A DNA stretch of 64,000 bases. Source: Benincasa hispida (Eukaryota; Streptophyta; Magnoliopsida; Cucurbitales; Cucurbitaceae). This document shows positions 11,913 to 23,461 of this stretch, one piece after another. Position 1 is the stretch's first letter, and every line of letters starts with the position of its first letter. Made by a program: the position numbers and the translations under genes. Under the pieces are notes generated by a model. The model worked only from the letters and a program-made list of their open reading frames with translations. It did not search any database and was not told where the DNA came from. The stretch is taken from the NCBI RefSeq assembly GCF_009727055.1, contig NC_052353.1:49149451-49213450 (forward strand). Reading direction: 5' to 3'.

Positions 11913-13433
11913 AAGGAAATTAGTTTCTAAAGAATGCTTGCAGATGAGGAGACAACTTTCAGGGTTGTGAACAAGGGAGACTATATTAGAAAAATCAGTG
12001 GGAATTCCTGAAGTTATTTTCAAAAGATAGATTCATTATATTAGATAATATATTTCTTGTTAATATAATGAAAATTCTTTAATCTATCTTTTGTAAGAAC
12101 ATTGGTATACAAGTATGTTTTGACATAAATAAAGTGTTCATTAGCAAAAGATGTTTTTTATTTGTTCTATTATATAACAACTTCTATGTTAAAATCGACC
12201 AAAGCATAAGCCATTTCAAATATTCAGATATTTAAAACGGCTGAAAACCAAAAGACAAAGGTTTCTTCAAGTACTTATATTTTGCAATTAAAGATTTGGT
12301 CACATAAACCTTAATAGGATTGAGAATGGTTAAAAGTAGTAACCTAAATCAGTTAGAAGACAATCTTTTAACATTATGTGAATCTTGTCTTGAAGATAAG
12401 ATAACCAAAAGATCTTTCATAAGAAAATGTCTTAAAAGCCAAAGAACCCTTAGAGCTCGCACATTCAAACTTCTATGGTCCGATGAATGTCAAGGCATGA
12501 AGAGGGTATGAATATTACATCGGTTCTATTGATGATTATTCAAAGTACGGTTATATTTTTACCTAACTTGATCATAAGTCTAAAACACTTGAAAAGTTCA
12601 AGGTGTATGAAAACTTGTTAGGTTTAAAACAATCAAGACATTTTTATCAGATCGAAGTGGAGAGTACATACAATCTAAGATTTTCAAGACTATTTGATAG
12701 AACATCGAATCCAGTCACAAACTCTCTACACCTGGTGCCTCAGCAGAATGGTGTATCAGGAAGAAATACATAACCTTGTTAGACATGGTTCGATTAAAAG
12801 ATGAGTTATGCTCAGTTGCCTAAATTGTTTTAGGAATACACAGTAATGACTGTTATATACTTTTTTAACATCATTCCATTAAAAGGTTTTCTGAAACTCC
12901 ATATGAGATGTGGAGAGGTCATAAAAACTATTTATGACAAGTAAAGGATGTTTACATATTTCAGAATTTGGGAAAAATCTGCACATGTGTTGGTGTCGAA
13001 CCCTAAGGAAATGGAACATCGTTCAAAATAGTATGCCTATCCATAGACTACCCAAAAACAGTATACTTTTTCATCGGCACATGTGTTGGTGTCGAACCCT
13101 AAGGAAATGGAACATCGTTCAAAATAGTATGCCTATCCATGGGCTACCCAAAAACAGTATACTTCTTCAACCAGAAGAAAATCAAATATTTGTATAGACA
13201 AATATTACTTTACTTGAAGAAATATACATGAGAGATCATAAATTATCGTATCAAATTTCCATAGTAGTTATAAAAAATCAACAAGAGTTATTGATTAAGC
13301 TAATCCTGAAACAAAAGTTGTTAAGACTAGTCAGATGCATCTTTTTCAAGGAGTTGGGAGTGCCTCAATATAGTGGGAAGGTTGGGTGATAACCTAACCA
13401 TAACATGGGTTTAATAGAAACTCTAGTCATCAA
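11913..13433 (+). pseudogene. Pol remnant of element B (integrase traces, RT and RNase H deleted)
   Basis: A short protease tail (near 11,940-11,990) is followed by integrase traces at 12,240-12,960: a GAG-pre-integrase stretch with CESCLEDK, IDDYSKYGY and a badly decayed core. The linker (near 13,370-13,430, still showing MGL and a weak LQRSG-like motif) then jumps straight to the post-pol sequence gggtatatgatgcc at about 13,472. Close to 1.5 kb of RT and RNase H is therefore missing. A 96-bp tandem duplication lies within it. Confidence 0.8.
12981..13172 (+). repeat. 96-bp tandem duplication in the integrase remnant of B
   Basis: Units 12,981-13,076 and 13,077-13,172 begin gcacatgtgttggtgtcgaa and differ at very few positions (for example catagac/catgggc). 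The near identity shows that the duplication is much younger than the decay of the surrounding gene. It keeps an 87-codon ORF open across both units, which is accidental. Confidence 0.9.
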
Positions 13434-13573
13434 GACCCTAGGTATATGATACCTAGTAAAGACAAACTATGGGTATATGATGCCTTAGTTTATTGTATTT
13501 CTTTCTAAAAACTCAACAACTCAATATTATGTGTGCAAATGTGACCACTGAAGTTTTAGTCCAAGTGGGAGTT

Positions 13574-15523
13574 TTTTGGGTTTTATGTCCTAAAACTCGT
13601 GGTTTGTAAATAATAAACTTATTATGTTAATCAATATAGAAGTTATTGAAGTTTGATTCAATAAAGTTGTTATTGAATGTATGAATTGCTCATTTTATTT
13701 TAGAAATAACATAAATTAGATAAATTAAGATCCATGATTATTACATGAGTACTTGAACTTTATGTGGAGATATAAAAATGGAATAAGTTCGAGTAAATAG
13801 CCAGAATGGTATATAGTATACGGATAAGGCTAGGTACATTATTCTGGGGGACACTATCGGATGTGACCCACTTTGTAGATGTTACAATTATTGTAAAATG
13901 CTACAAACAAAGTGATCTTGATTCATTCATGTGGAGACATGCGAGTGGGGGCGTCCTATGCAAATAGTTTGTATAAGATCGGACCAAGAAATTAGTTACT
14001 CTTACTTTATAACGTTGTTTACTATTTAAGACTGACTATTTCAAAACGATGACCTAGGTAACTTGACCTTAATCCTGAGCTAACTATGAACTCTCGCTTA
14101 TTCGGGATTATCCTTAGATTTGCATAGGTAAGGGTTGGCTCAACAGCGCCAGCTCAATAAGCCTTCTATTTCAGGGGTAAGATCGGGTAGATAGCTAGGA
14201 ACTTAGGGTGCAAGATGGAATTCACTCTTACCTGTTTTTAGGGATAATAGAGAGGTTGTTCCGGGTCTTGAACAAGGGGCCCCACTCTCTCATTGTTCTG
14301 AGAGGGACTCGGTTTAGTGATTGGATCATAAACCAATTGTTTATTAGAGAATCAGTGAGATTTAAGGAACAAGATGTCATCTCGGAGGTAAAACAACTTT
14401 TGACCCATCCGTTATTACGAAGAACCTGTGAAGAATTGACTTACTGATTATGATTATATCAAGTGGCAAAATTATATCTATAGTGAGGGGAGTGCAACTA
14501 CTGGGCTTTAGTATAGTGATCCGATAGTTAACGAATGTTGGTTAATTCGAGTTAAAGAGTTTAGCCGATTAATCTCGAATCATTGGAGCCCATGATTTTT
14601 AGGTCCATTAGGTCCCCTTTCTAGCTCACAAGCGGATTAAACCTTAGAATAGAGTGATGAGTAAATTTGAAGTGTTCAAATTCAAATTGAGGGAATTAGT
14701 AATTATATGTGATATAATTACACGTTTAATTAACGAATTAAACAAAATTTGAGGTTCGGATAATATTTAAATATGATTTATATATTAAAATTACATGAAT
14801 TAGGATTCATGTTTGTGGAATTAGTGGTGTAAATAATTTGATATTGGATATTAAATTATTTTAGTTAATTATTTGAATCAATTTTAATTAGATTTATTAT
14901 TTGAATTAATTTTATTTAAAATTAAAAATTTGAATTTTTGGAAAATTAAAATATTAAATTCCATTTTAGTTTTAATTAAATTTTCTGAAAATTTAATTAA
15001 AGAAAAATTGGATTTATTTTAATAAAATTGGAAAAAGGGAAAAAATGGAACAAGTGAGTTTCTCCCATTTTTGCCACTAAAATTCCACTTAATCTATTGA
15101 TGTTTTGGTGTCAAGTTATTATGCAATTTGATTGTACTATCAAGTTGAACAAAACTAAAGTTGGTTGGCGGGAAATAATGAGCACACACTAGTGTTTTTT
15201 TGCTAAGTTTTGAATGAGGAAGAGTTCTTCATCTTGAAACTATTAAAAAAAATCCCTTCAAAATTCCCTAAAAAAATCAGTTTATCTTGGGTTCCACCAC
15301 CCAATCTAAGATCCTAGAGAATAATAGGGGAAGATCCAGTGGTAGTCTACAAGCTTTTGGAGTCAAGATTAAGGTTGAATTCGTGGATTGAAGAAGGTCT
15401 ACAAAAGTATATCAGAAACCCTATTTTCTATTCTATGAACATGCTTTCTTAATTGCTAAAATTGATTAATTATAGTGCTTAATGATTTTTTTTGCTTCCA
15501 CTAATTGCATGCTAACTCCAACA
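13574..15523 (+). repeat. 3' LTR of element B
   Basis: Preceded by the purine tract aagtgggag. Begins ttttgggttttatgtcctaa and ends gctaactccaaca at 15,523, followed by the target duplication acacc. Length 1,950 bp. The alignment with the 5' LTR is clear but carries many substitutions and small indels, so the insertion is old. Confidence 0.9.
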
Positions 15524-15528
15524 ACACC

Positions 15529-16867
15529 TTCATCAATAAGTCTCTCAAGTCGTCTTTTGAAGAAATTCGTTGAATAGTGATATCGATACTTTATGCTTTA
15601 TCATCTTTATATAATAACACTATTGGCTAGCCTCGTACATCATCAAGATTTTAACATCATTAAAGTAGTTGTTATGATATACTTCATAAACTGCTATAAT
15701 ACAGAAATTCTTCCCTATGTACTAAGTAACCTGTTTAAGATCTAGTTCTTATGGGTTAGATAAGTAACCTGCATCTTCACAATCAACTAAATCATAATTA
15801 GATTTATGGGAATAAAATAAATACATATAAACTAATTGTCAAATAAAAACATAGCATATTTTTAACTCTACTCAAATATCTTTCTTTGGAGGAATATTAT
15901 ATTTATGCTATGATAGGTAGCGTATAAACTAGTAAAGATATACGTGCATTTATTTTCCAAAAATTATAGTTCTTCAGGACCCAAAGTTCTTCATTATCTT
16001 TTTGACATCTGTTGATATAAACTTTTCACACTAAGTTGAACCATCATAGGAATGTTTAATGGTGGAACTAGTCCATATAAGATCTTATATGTATATATTA
16101 ATGTAATTCCATCTGCTTTATACCTTATTTGCAAGCTAAGGCAAAACTTATCATCTCAATTTATTTTTTAAGAAATTCTATTTGGCCTTGAAATCTTTTT
16201 AGAAGTTTGTGCTTAAATTATCAATATATATATAAATAATATATATAATAAATCTTAGTTTGTGATTTCTTAATAAAAGCATATGGACAAATAGGTTTTA
16301 TTTTTATACCCTTGTATCAACAAATATTTAATAAAGTGATTATATCACATTCTTCAGTAATGTTTTATATATAATTCTTTAATATTTGAATTATATGAAT
16401 TTGGTACCTCTAATCATTTTGGGATATAGTTACTAAGAGATTCATATAAATGTATAATGACTACATCCATAAGATGTATGTTAAGCTTTTCATGCACAAC
16501 TAGATAAATTTGATATCTCATGGTATTGTATCCTCTATAGGAAAATATGTCCATTTTAATCAATATCATTTCTTTGCAAGAATTATTGTGGAACTTGTCT
16601 CATGTTAGATAATGTGACCTCATTCTATTTGTTTTTCTTACAAATATTCACTTGTCCCACATGTTTGGCATTCTCTAATGTTTAAACTACTAGTTCTCAC
16701 AATTAAAAAAATAAGTTTATTTTTATTCGATCATTTCTTTCCACATAAGTCAATCATTTCTATGTCACAATATTTTTTTTCCAATATACCTGAGTATATA
16801 ATACTCATTTTCATAAATAATATCATGAGTAACATTGTATGCAAAAATGTTGTCAACTTATTTAAGT
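15529..16867 (-). pseudogene. RT and RNase H part of element C
   Basis: Read on the minus strand from 16,867 leftward, the degenerate protein matches the RT of a copia lineage different from A, B, F and G. Near 16,430-16,500 the residues LVVHEKLNIHLMDVV are followed by a Y-containing motif. Near 16,258-16,300 there is ICPYAFIKKS, which in this family sits shortly before the YVDD site. Further left come an RT-tail trace (DVKKI near 16,000) and an RNase H end (RRLERLIDEGV just before 15,529). Stops are frequent. The piece is bounded by the target duplications of B (left) and D1 (right), so it is one continuous segment of C. Confidence 0.75.
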
Positions 16868-18779
16868 ATGGTTGAAGGGATCAAATCCCGCAGCGAAAGC
16901 ATTATGAACGTCTTGCATCCCGCAATTTGATATTTACATAAAGAAATTAAATATATTGAAACAAAATATAAACATGTAATATAACATGCTTTAGGAAAAA
17001 AGATTAAAACCATTCTTACCTTTGTAGATTCTCAAACTTTACGAACAATCATCTTTAAGTTCCAATGAATGGCTCCTCTAACGATCTTGATCACAAACGA
17101 TTTCTTAAATAATCTCGAACACTACCACGAGAGTAACCTCGTTATTCTCTAAAAATTCAATAAAGAGATAGGTGGTATCCAATTATTGGGAGAGGGAGAG
17201 AAGAAAAGGGTTTTGGAGAGTAGAGAGAATTCTTTTTGTGGCTTAGGGCAAATTTTGCACAATAACACTTGTATGTTATTGTTAGTGTCTGTGTTAATAT
17301 AACCCAAATGGGTCATAAGGAGGTCTTTATATGGAGAAGGGTCAAACTCTTTTCCTAATCTTTTTCCTATTTCTCTTCTTCACAATTAATTAATTAAATA
17401 ACACCAATTTAATTAATTAACCCAATTAATTAAGTAACACTTATTTAATTAATTAGCACAATTACATAACACTTATTTAATTTAATTTGCACATTAATTA
17501 AATAACTATTTATACATTAAATTTAATTATCATAACCATCTTATATATATGTGCAATGTCTCTCTCTATTAATTAATCCTTTGTGAATCTAATTTATTTG
17601 AATTAATTAATTGAATCTTATTCAAATATTACTTTCCAATTTAATTTGAATTATAGATCATATCCATAATCTATTATATATTAATCACATTAATATATAG
17701 TTTCTTGAAATTAATTTCAATTCAAATCATCTCTTTTAAATATCATCTAGTGAGCTAACAAAGGGACCTAATGGATCAGTAGATCAGAAGCTCCAATGAC
17801 ATGAGATTAATTGGCTAAGTTCATTAACCAAATTAATCAATATTCGTTAACTGTGGATACACTCCACTAAAGATCCACAATTGCACTCTTCTCATTATTT
17901 TTGTGTCAATGGATATAGACCAATAACAACAAGTTAGTCCTTCACGAGTATTTGTAACTCCAACTGGGTCTAATTATCATTTTACCCTTGGGTTACCTAT
18001 GACTTCTTAAGTACCAGTTCTCCTCTAATGAACAACCTGTTTATGGTCTAACCAATACACAGAAACCCTTCTCGGGCCAATGAGAGGGTATGACCCTTTG
18101 TTTAAGTTCTGATGACACCACTTAATGGAACACTCATCTACTTACCCTTAAGACGGGAAGGAGTAAATTCCATCTTGTATTATTATGTTTCCAACTCTCT
18201 ACTCGGTCTTGTCCCCAAAATTATAGGCATATGGGTCAGTGAACTAGCCATCCTCACCTATACAAATCAAAGGACAATCCCTCATGAATAAAAGTTCATA
18301 ATATACTCAAGATTAAGACAAAGTTGCCTAGGTCATCCTATTGAAATAGGAACCTAATGAAAGAACCATTAAAGGTCCTTGAGCGGAAGCATGGGATTAG
18401 ACCAAATACCCAAAATTTACAGAACAAAAATTTTACAGCAAGATCATACAAATTATGCACTTAAAAGAAAATTGCAGCATGCTTTAAAATAGAAAATATA
18501 GAATTTAAGAAACCTTACCCATGAAGAACTATTCTTCACGAGATTCCTTCTCCAGAACTTGCCACGAACAATCTCGAACCCTTAAACCGTCAGTGAGGAT
18601 ACCACCATGAATGGTTCCTCTGTATTCTCTGGATGAGAAATCAGGAGTTTTGCAGGCTTTGACTATTTTGGAAGAGAGGGTTTTTTAGAGTGTTGAGAGA
18701 AAGAGATGATAAGCAACAATTCTCACAAAACTTTTCTGTATCTCTCTTTTGTGAAAAACACACTAGGAAGAATAAGAAC

Positions 18780-20994
18780 TGAAGGAAATCGGATTCGAGA
18801 TTTCCATGAGCAGCGGAAGTAAGGTTATTCCAAATCATAATCATGAATGAATAATATATTTACAGTCGACTTCAAAACAAGCGGTTATGCAAATAATTCA
18901 GAAATTACAACATGAATAACTCAAATGAACAAAGAGCAAACTCTACACACATTTGAAGAAGTGTCTCCACATTTCTTTGCACACGACCGCTTGAACAACA
19001 GCAACCTCGAACGCTCGATCTACATGACCGCAACACAACACGAACACTTCGCGCTCGTCCTCAACGATCACCTTGGCCATAAATTCCTCAGCAACAGCAC
19101 GAACGACCTCCACAAAACCTCGACGGTGTCGAGTTGACTCTGACACCACCAACAAGTCTACCTTAGTATTTCTGTATTAGAATCTAGAGGATGGGCTCTA
19201 TTCGAACTTGGTATGAGGCAGACGAAGAAGCAAACACCGATCGTGTACATGACTGGCAAGTGGGAGATTGCAGAGACCTATTGCGTAGATCGATGCCCAA
19301 TCGTTTAGCTAAAGCTAAGCGATTGTCTAGTAAAAGCTATACGACTATTTAGCTCATCGCTTAGCTCGGTCTGTCACCTATAGACACTACACGATCGTTT
19401 ACTTTAAGCAAGCGATCGTCTAGCAAAACTATGTGATTGTTTAGTAAATACTGTACGAACGTTTAGCTCGCCACTGCATGATCGTTTAACTAGCCCAACC
19501 TGTTGTTTAGAAAATCTATATTTACTTGACGACTCCGTGAGATTCTTTTGTGCGAGAGAGAAATCTCAAAAACTTTTTAGGAAAATCTTTTCAACAATTT
19601 ATAAATCTTACTAAAATTAGGAAAACGATTTTTCTTTTATCTCACGGTTACCATGAATCCAATAACCACCCATTCAATTGGTTATTAAAGAAAAAGAATT
19701 AATTATCCAATAATTATTATTATTATAAATATAAATGATAACCAACTTATCATATTATATTTATAACCTATAGTTTTAATATTTCATCTCATGAAACATA
19801 TAAACCATAGTTCTTTTTCTATTCCATGGTACTTAATGTAAATCTCATTTACATCAATCTTCCATTAAATGTATCTCATACATCATATCTATTATATCAT
19901 ATATAATCAAAATACCTCTTGTCAATTTGAACATTTCAAATCAACACCAAGAACTGATTCTCAACTTGAATCCACTGAGCAACCAAGGGGACTTTATGGA
20001 CCTGTGCTTGAAGTTCCAACGGTACGTGAATAACTGACTAAGCTCTTTAGTCATGGGATCCACCATCCGTTAACTGCAAGGCACTTCACTAAAGACCGAC
20101 AGCTAAACTCTCCTTATCACAGATATATTATAGGTCCATCTTAACCAATCAATAGTACGACAACCTTTCATAGATCGCTCGTAAGTACAGCTGGGCCAAT
20201 AACCGTTATGCCCCTGTAGTTACATCTGTCTCCTCAAGTACCACTGATCTCTCTAATGAACATAAGTCATAGTCCTACTATGACTGAGTATTCTCTTCCA
20301 AAGAGAAGTTGTGGCCATTATGTTCAAGCCCCAGAATCAGCCTTTAAGAGAGCAATCTTTCTACTTATCCTTGCTTTGGGAAAGAAGTGAATTCCATCTT
20401 GTGGATTGAGTTCCCAGCTCCCAGATCAGACAAGTCCTCAAAAAGGTTGGCATGTTGAGTTGGCAATCTGGCCATTCTCACCCATACTAATCAAAGGACC
20501 ACCCTCAAAGGCAGGAGTTCCCAAAACACTCAGGATTAAGGTTATGTCACCTACGGTCATTTAGGTAAGATGTAAGTCTTTAGTATCAACGGTGTTATAT
20601 ACAGAGTCTAATCATCTTGTGGTCTACGTCTTATACAAACTCTTTGTATAGGACACCCTCGCTCGCATGTCTCAACGTGAATGGTTAGGATTTACCATCT
20701 GTAGTAGTTTACAACACTTGCAAACCTCTACAAAGCAAGTTGTATCCGTAGTGTCATCGGGACCAGGTATCCCACCTTAATCCTTATCTACAGACCTATT
20801 TAGGTTATCATTTAAGGCATGATCCACTTGTATATCACATATACATGCTTAAGTTCACATAAGATAACTAAAGAGCTTTGTTTATTGGATATGAGTAAAT
20901 GCCAGAATTAAATAACACTTATTTTATTTATTAAACAATGTGTATCTTTACAAAACAACGAGACTCCGCTAGAATTAGGACACCAATCCCAACA
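18780..20994 (-). repeat. 3' LTR of D3
   Basis: About 2.2 kb. Minus-strand start TGTTGGGATTGGTGTCCTAA at 20,994, right after the polypurine tract, and end ccgatttccttca at 18,780. ORFs of 70 codons on both strands near 18,925-19,155 lie in this LTR. Their counterpart in A's LTR is not in a conserved frame, so they are not genes. Confidence 0.83.
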
Positions 20995-21100
20995 ATCTCC
21001 CACTTGTCCTAATGACTCGGGAGACTAATGTACAATACAATATAAAAAAGTACAATATACAATAAAATAGGGCATACCACAGTATCATCTCCCACTTACC

Positions 21101-22535
21101 TTAGACAAGATGCCATATGTCCCGCAGACCCAGACTCTCCAGGTGACCCTCAAACACTATAGTCATGAGGGCCTTTGTAAAGGGATTAGCAACGTTGTGC
21201 TCCGATGCAATCTTCGTGACTATCACATCACCGCGATGCACAATCTCCCTGATCAGGTGATATTTCTGTTCTATGTGCTTACCCCGACAATGACTCTGAG
21301 GTTCCTTTGAATTTTCCATAGCCCCGATGTTATGACAATACAGTGTGATTGACAAATCCATATTTGGAACAACTTCCAAATCTGAAAGAAACTTCCTCAC
21401 CTAAATAACCTTCTTAGCTGCTTCATAAGTCGCTACGTATTCGGCTTCCATAGTAGAGTTCGTGATGCATCCTTGCTTGATGCTTCGCTAGACTACAACC
21501 CTTCCATTCAGAGTAAACACTAACCCCGATGTCGATTTACGAGAATCTTAATCGGTCTAAAAGTCAGAGTTCGTGTATCCCGTAAGGATCAGATCTTATC
21601 TCCATACACAAGCATGTAGTCCCTCATTCTCCAAAGATACTTGAGGATTATCTTGACCGTCGTCCAGTGATCAAATCCTAGATTGGACTGATACCGACTG
21701 ACAATCCCTACTGCATAGCAAATGTCAGGTCTGGTACACAACATTGCATACATAAAGCTTCCTACAATATAAGCATAGGGAATCTGTCTCATTTCCTCAA
21801 CTTCTTAAGGTTTCTTAGGACATTGATCCTTAGACAGAACGATTCCATGCCTAAAGGGTAACAAACCACTCTTGGAATCCTGTATCCTGTACCTGATCAA
21901 CATCTCATCAATGTACGATGCTTGAGATAGGGCTAACCGTTTGTTCTTGCAATCCCGAATGATCTGGATCCCTAGAACATACTGTGCCTCACCCAAATCT
22001 TTCATTTGGAACTGGGCAGCTAGCCAACTCTTAATGTCAGTCAGATACCCTACATCATTCCTAATGAGTAGGATATCATCTACATATAGTACCAGGAAAG
22101 CTACTGAGCTATTGATGATCTTCTTGTAAACACAAGGCTCATCAACATTCTGGTCAAAGTCGAACGACTTAACAGTAGTGTCAAATCTGATGTTCCAATA
22201 TCTAGATGCTTGTTTCAGCCCATAAATAGACCTATTAAGCTTACAAACTCTTTGCTCTTGATCTGGAACTACAAACCTATCTGATTGAGTCATATAGATG
22301 GTCTCCTCAAGATTACCATTAAGAAAGGCAGTCTTGACGTCCATTTTTCATATTTCATAATCATAAAATGTGGCTATGGACAAGAGAATCATGATAGACT
22401 TCAACATGACAACATGTGAGAAAGTTTCCTCATAGTCAACTCCCTCGACCTAGGTATAACCCTTTGCCACGAGTCTAGCATTAAAGGTTTGCACATTTCC
22501 ATCTACACCTCTCTTTCACTTATAGATCCATTTAC
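21101..22535 (-). pseudogene. RT and RNase H of D3
   Basis: The RT palm is well kept. A frame at 22,344-21,805 shows MDVKTAFLNG, NRSIYGLKQASR, YVDD (codons at 22,075-22,086) and KDLGEAQYVLGIQI. The YVDD metal-binding pair is intact. The next frame (21,792-21,589) holds the RT tail, with CTRPDICYAVGIVSRYQSN. RNase H (about 21,545-21,101) is frameshifted, with TKALMTIVFEGHLESLGLRD at its end. The N-terminal side stops at KWIYK, where it is fused to LTR sequence. Because gag, protease and integrase are absent it cannot act alone. Confidence 0.9.
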
Positions 22536-23461
22536 ATGAATAACTAACTAAACTCTTTAGTCACGGGATCCACCATCCGTTAACTGCCAGGCACTCCACT
22601 AAAGACCGACAACTGAACTCTTCTTACCACATATATTATGTGTTCATCTTAACCAATCAACAGTGCGACAACGCTTCGCAGATCGCTCGTAAGTACAGCT
22701 GGGCCAATAACTGTTATGCCTCTGTAGTTACATCTGTCTCCTTAAGTACCATTGATCCCTCTAATGAACATAAGTCATAGTTCTACTATGACTGAGTCTT
22801 CTCTTCCAAAGAGAAGTTGTGGCCACTATGTTCAAGCCTCAGAATCAACCCTTAAGGGAGCAATCTCTCTACTTATTTCTACTTCGAGAAAGGAGTGAAT
22901 TTCATCTTGTGGATTGAGTTTCTAGATCCCAGCTCAGACAAGTCCCCAAAAAGGTAGGCATGTTGAGTTGACAATTTGGTCACTCTCACCCATATTAATC
23001 AAAGGACCACTCTCAAAGGCAAGAGTTCCCAAAACACTCAGAATTAAGGTCGTGTCACCTATGGTCGTTTAGTGAGATGTAAGTCTCTAGTATCAACGGC
23101 GTTATATACAGAGTCTAATCATCTCGTGGTCCAGGTCTCCACATGAATGGTTAGGATCTACCATCTGTAATAGTTTACAACACTTACAAACCTCTACAAA
23201 GCAAGTCACATCCGTAGTGTCACCAGGATCAGGTATCCCACCTTAATCCTTATACTACAGACCTATTTAGGTTATCACTTAAGGAATGATCCATTTGTAT
23301 ATCACATATACATTCTTAAGTTCACCTAAGATAACTAAGGAGCTTTGTTTATTGGATATGACTAAATGCCAAAATTAAATAACACTTATTTTATTCATTA
23401 AACAATGTGTATCTTTACAAAACAACGAGACTACGAGAGAATTAGGACACCAATCCTAACA
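22536..23461 (-). repeat. Truncated 5' LTR of D3
   Basis: Only the first 926 bp or so of the LTR is kept (minus-strand start TGTTAGGATTGG at 23,461). The break is at tttaca/tgaataact. The LTR counterpart reads acgtgaataact (near 20,025), so a few bases of similarity at the join may have helped the deletion. Confidence 0.82.

Larger units (their letters stand above)
7104..15523 (+). mobile_element. Element B: complete but decayed copia element inserted in C
   Basis: Two LTRs (7,104-9,041 and 13,574-15,523), a primer site 2 bp after the 5' LTR, a leader of about 2 kb, gag, a pol remnant and a polypurine tract before the 3' LTR are all present. A 5-bp target duplication acacc flanks it exactly (7,099-7,103 and 15,524-15,528), proving ordinary integrase-mediated insertion. 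Almost all of RT and RNase H is deleted, and the remaining frames carry stops, so it cannot move by itself. Its LTR family is shared with D1, D5, H and the 3' LTR of G. Confidence 0.92.
18780..23461 (-). mobile_element. D3: internally deleted copia element nested inside D2
   Basis: Layout on the minus strand, right to left: a truncated 5' LTR (23,461-22,536), then directly the RT (the KWIYK codons at the junction), RNase H (to about 21,101), polypurine tract, and a full 3' LTR (20,994-18,780). The 5' LTR end, primer site, leader, gag, protease and integrase are deleted. The flanks agaac (18,775-18,779) and atgaac (23,462-23,467) are similar but not identical, consistent with a decayed target duplication. 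Same family as element A. Confidence 0.82.

Noticed and set aside
12934..13197. Repeated-peptide ORF (87 codons)
   Set aside because: It is the 96-bp duplication of integrase remnant read in an accidental frame.
18925..19155. 70-codon ORFs on both strands near the end of the D3 LTR
   Set aside because: They lie in LTR sequence, and the aligned part of A's LTR (near 5,400-5,530) does not preserve the frame.
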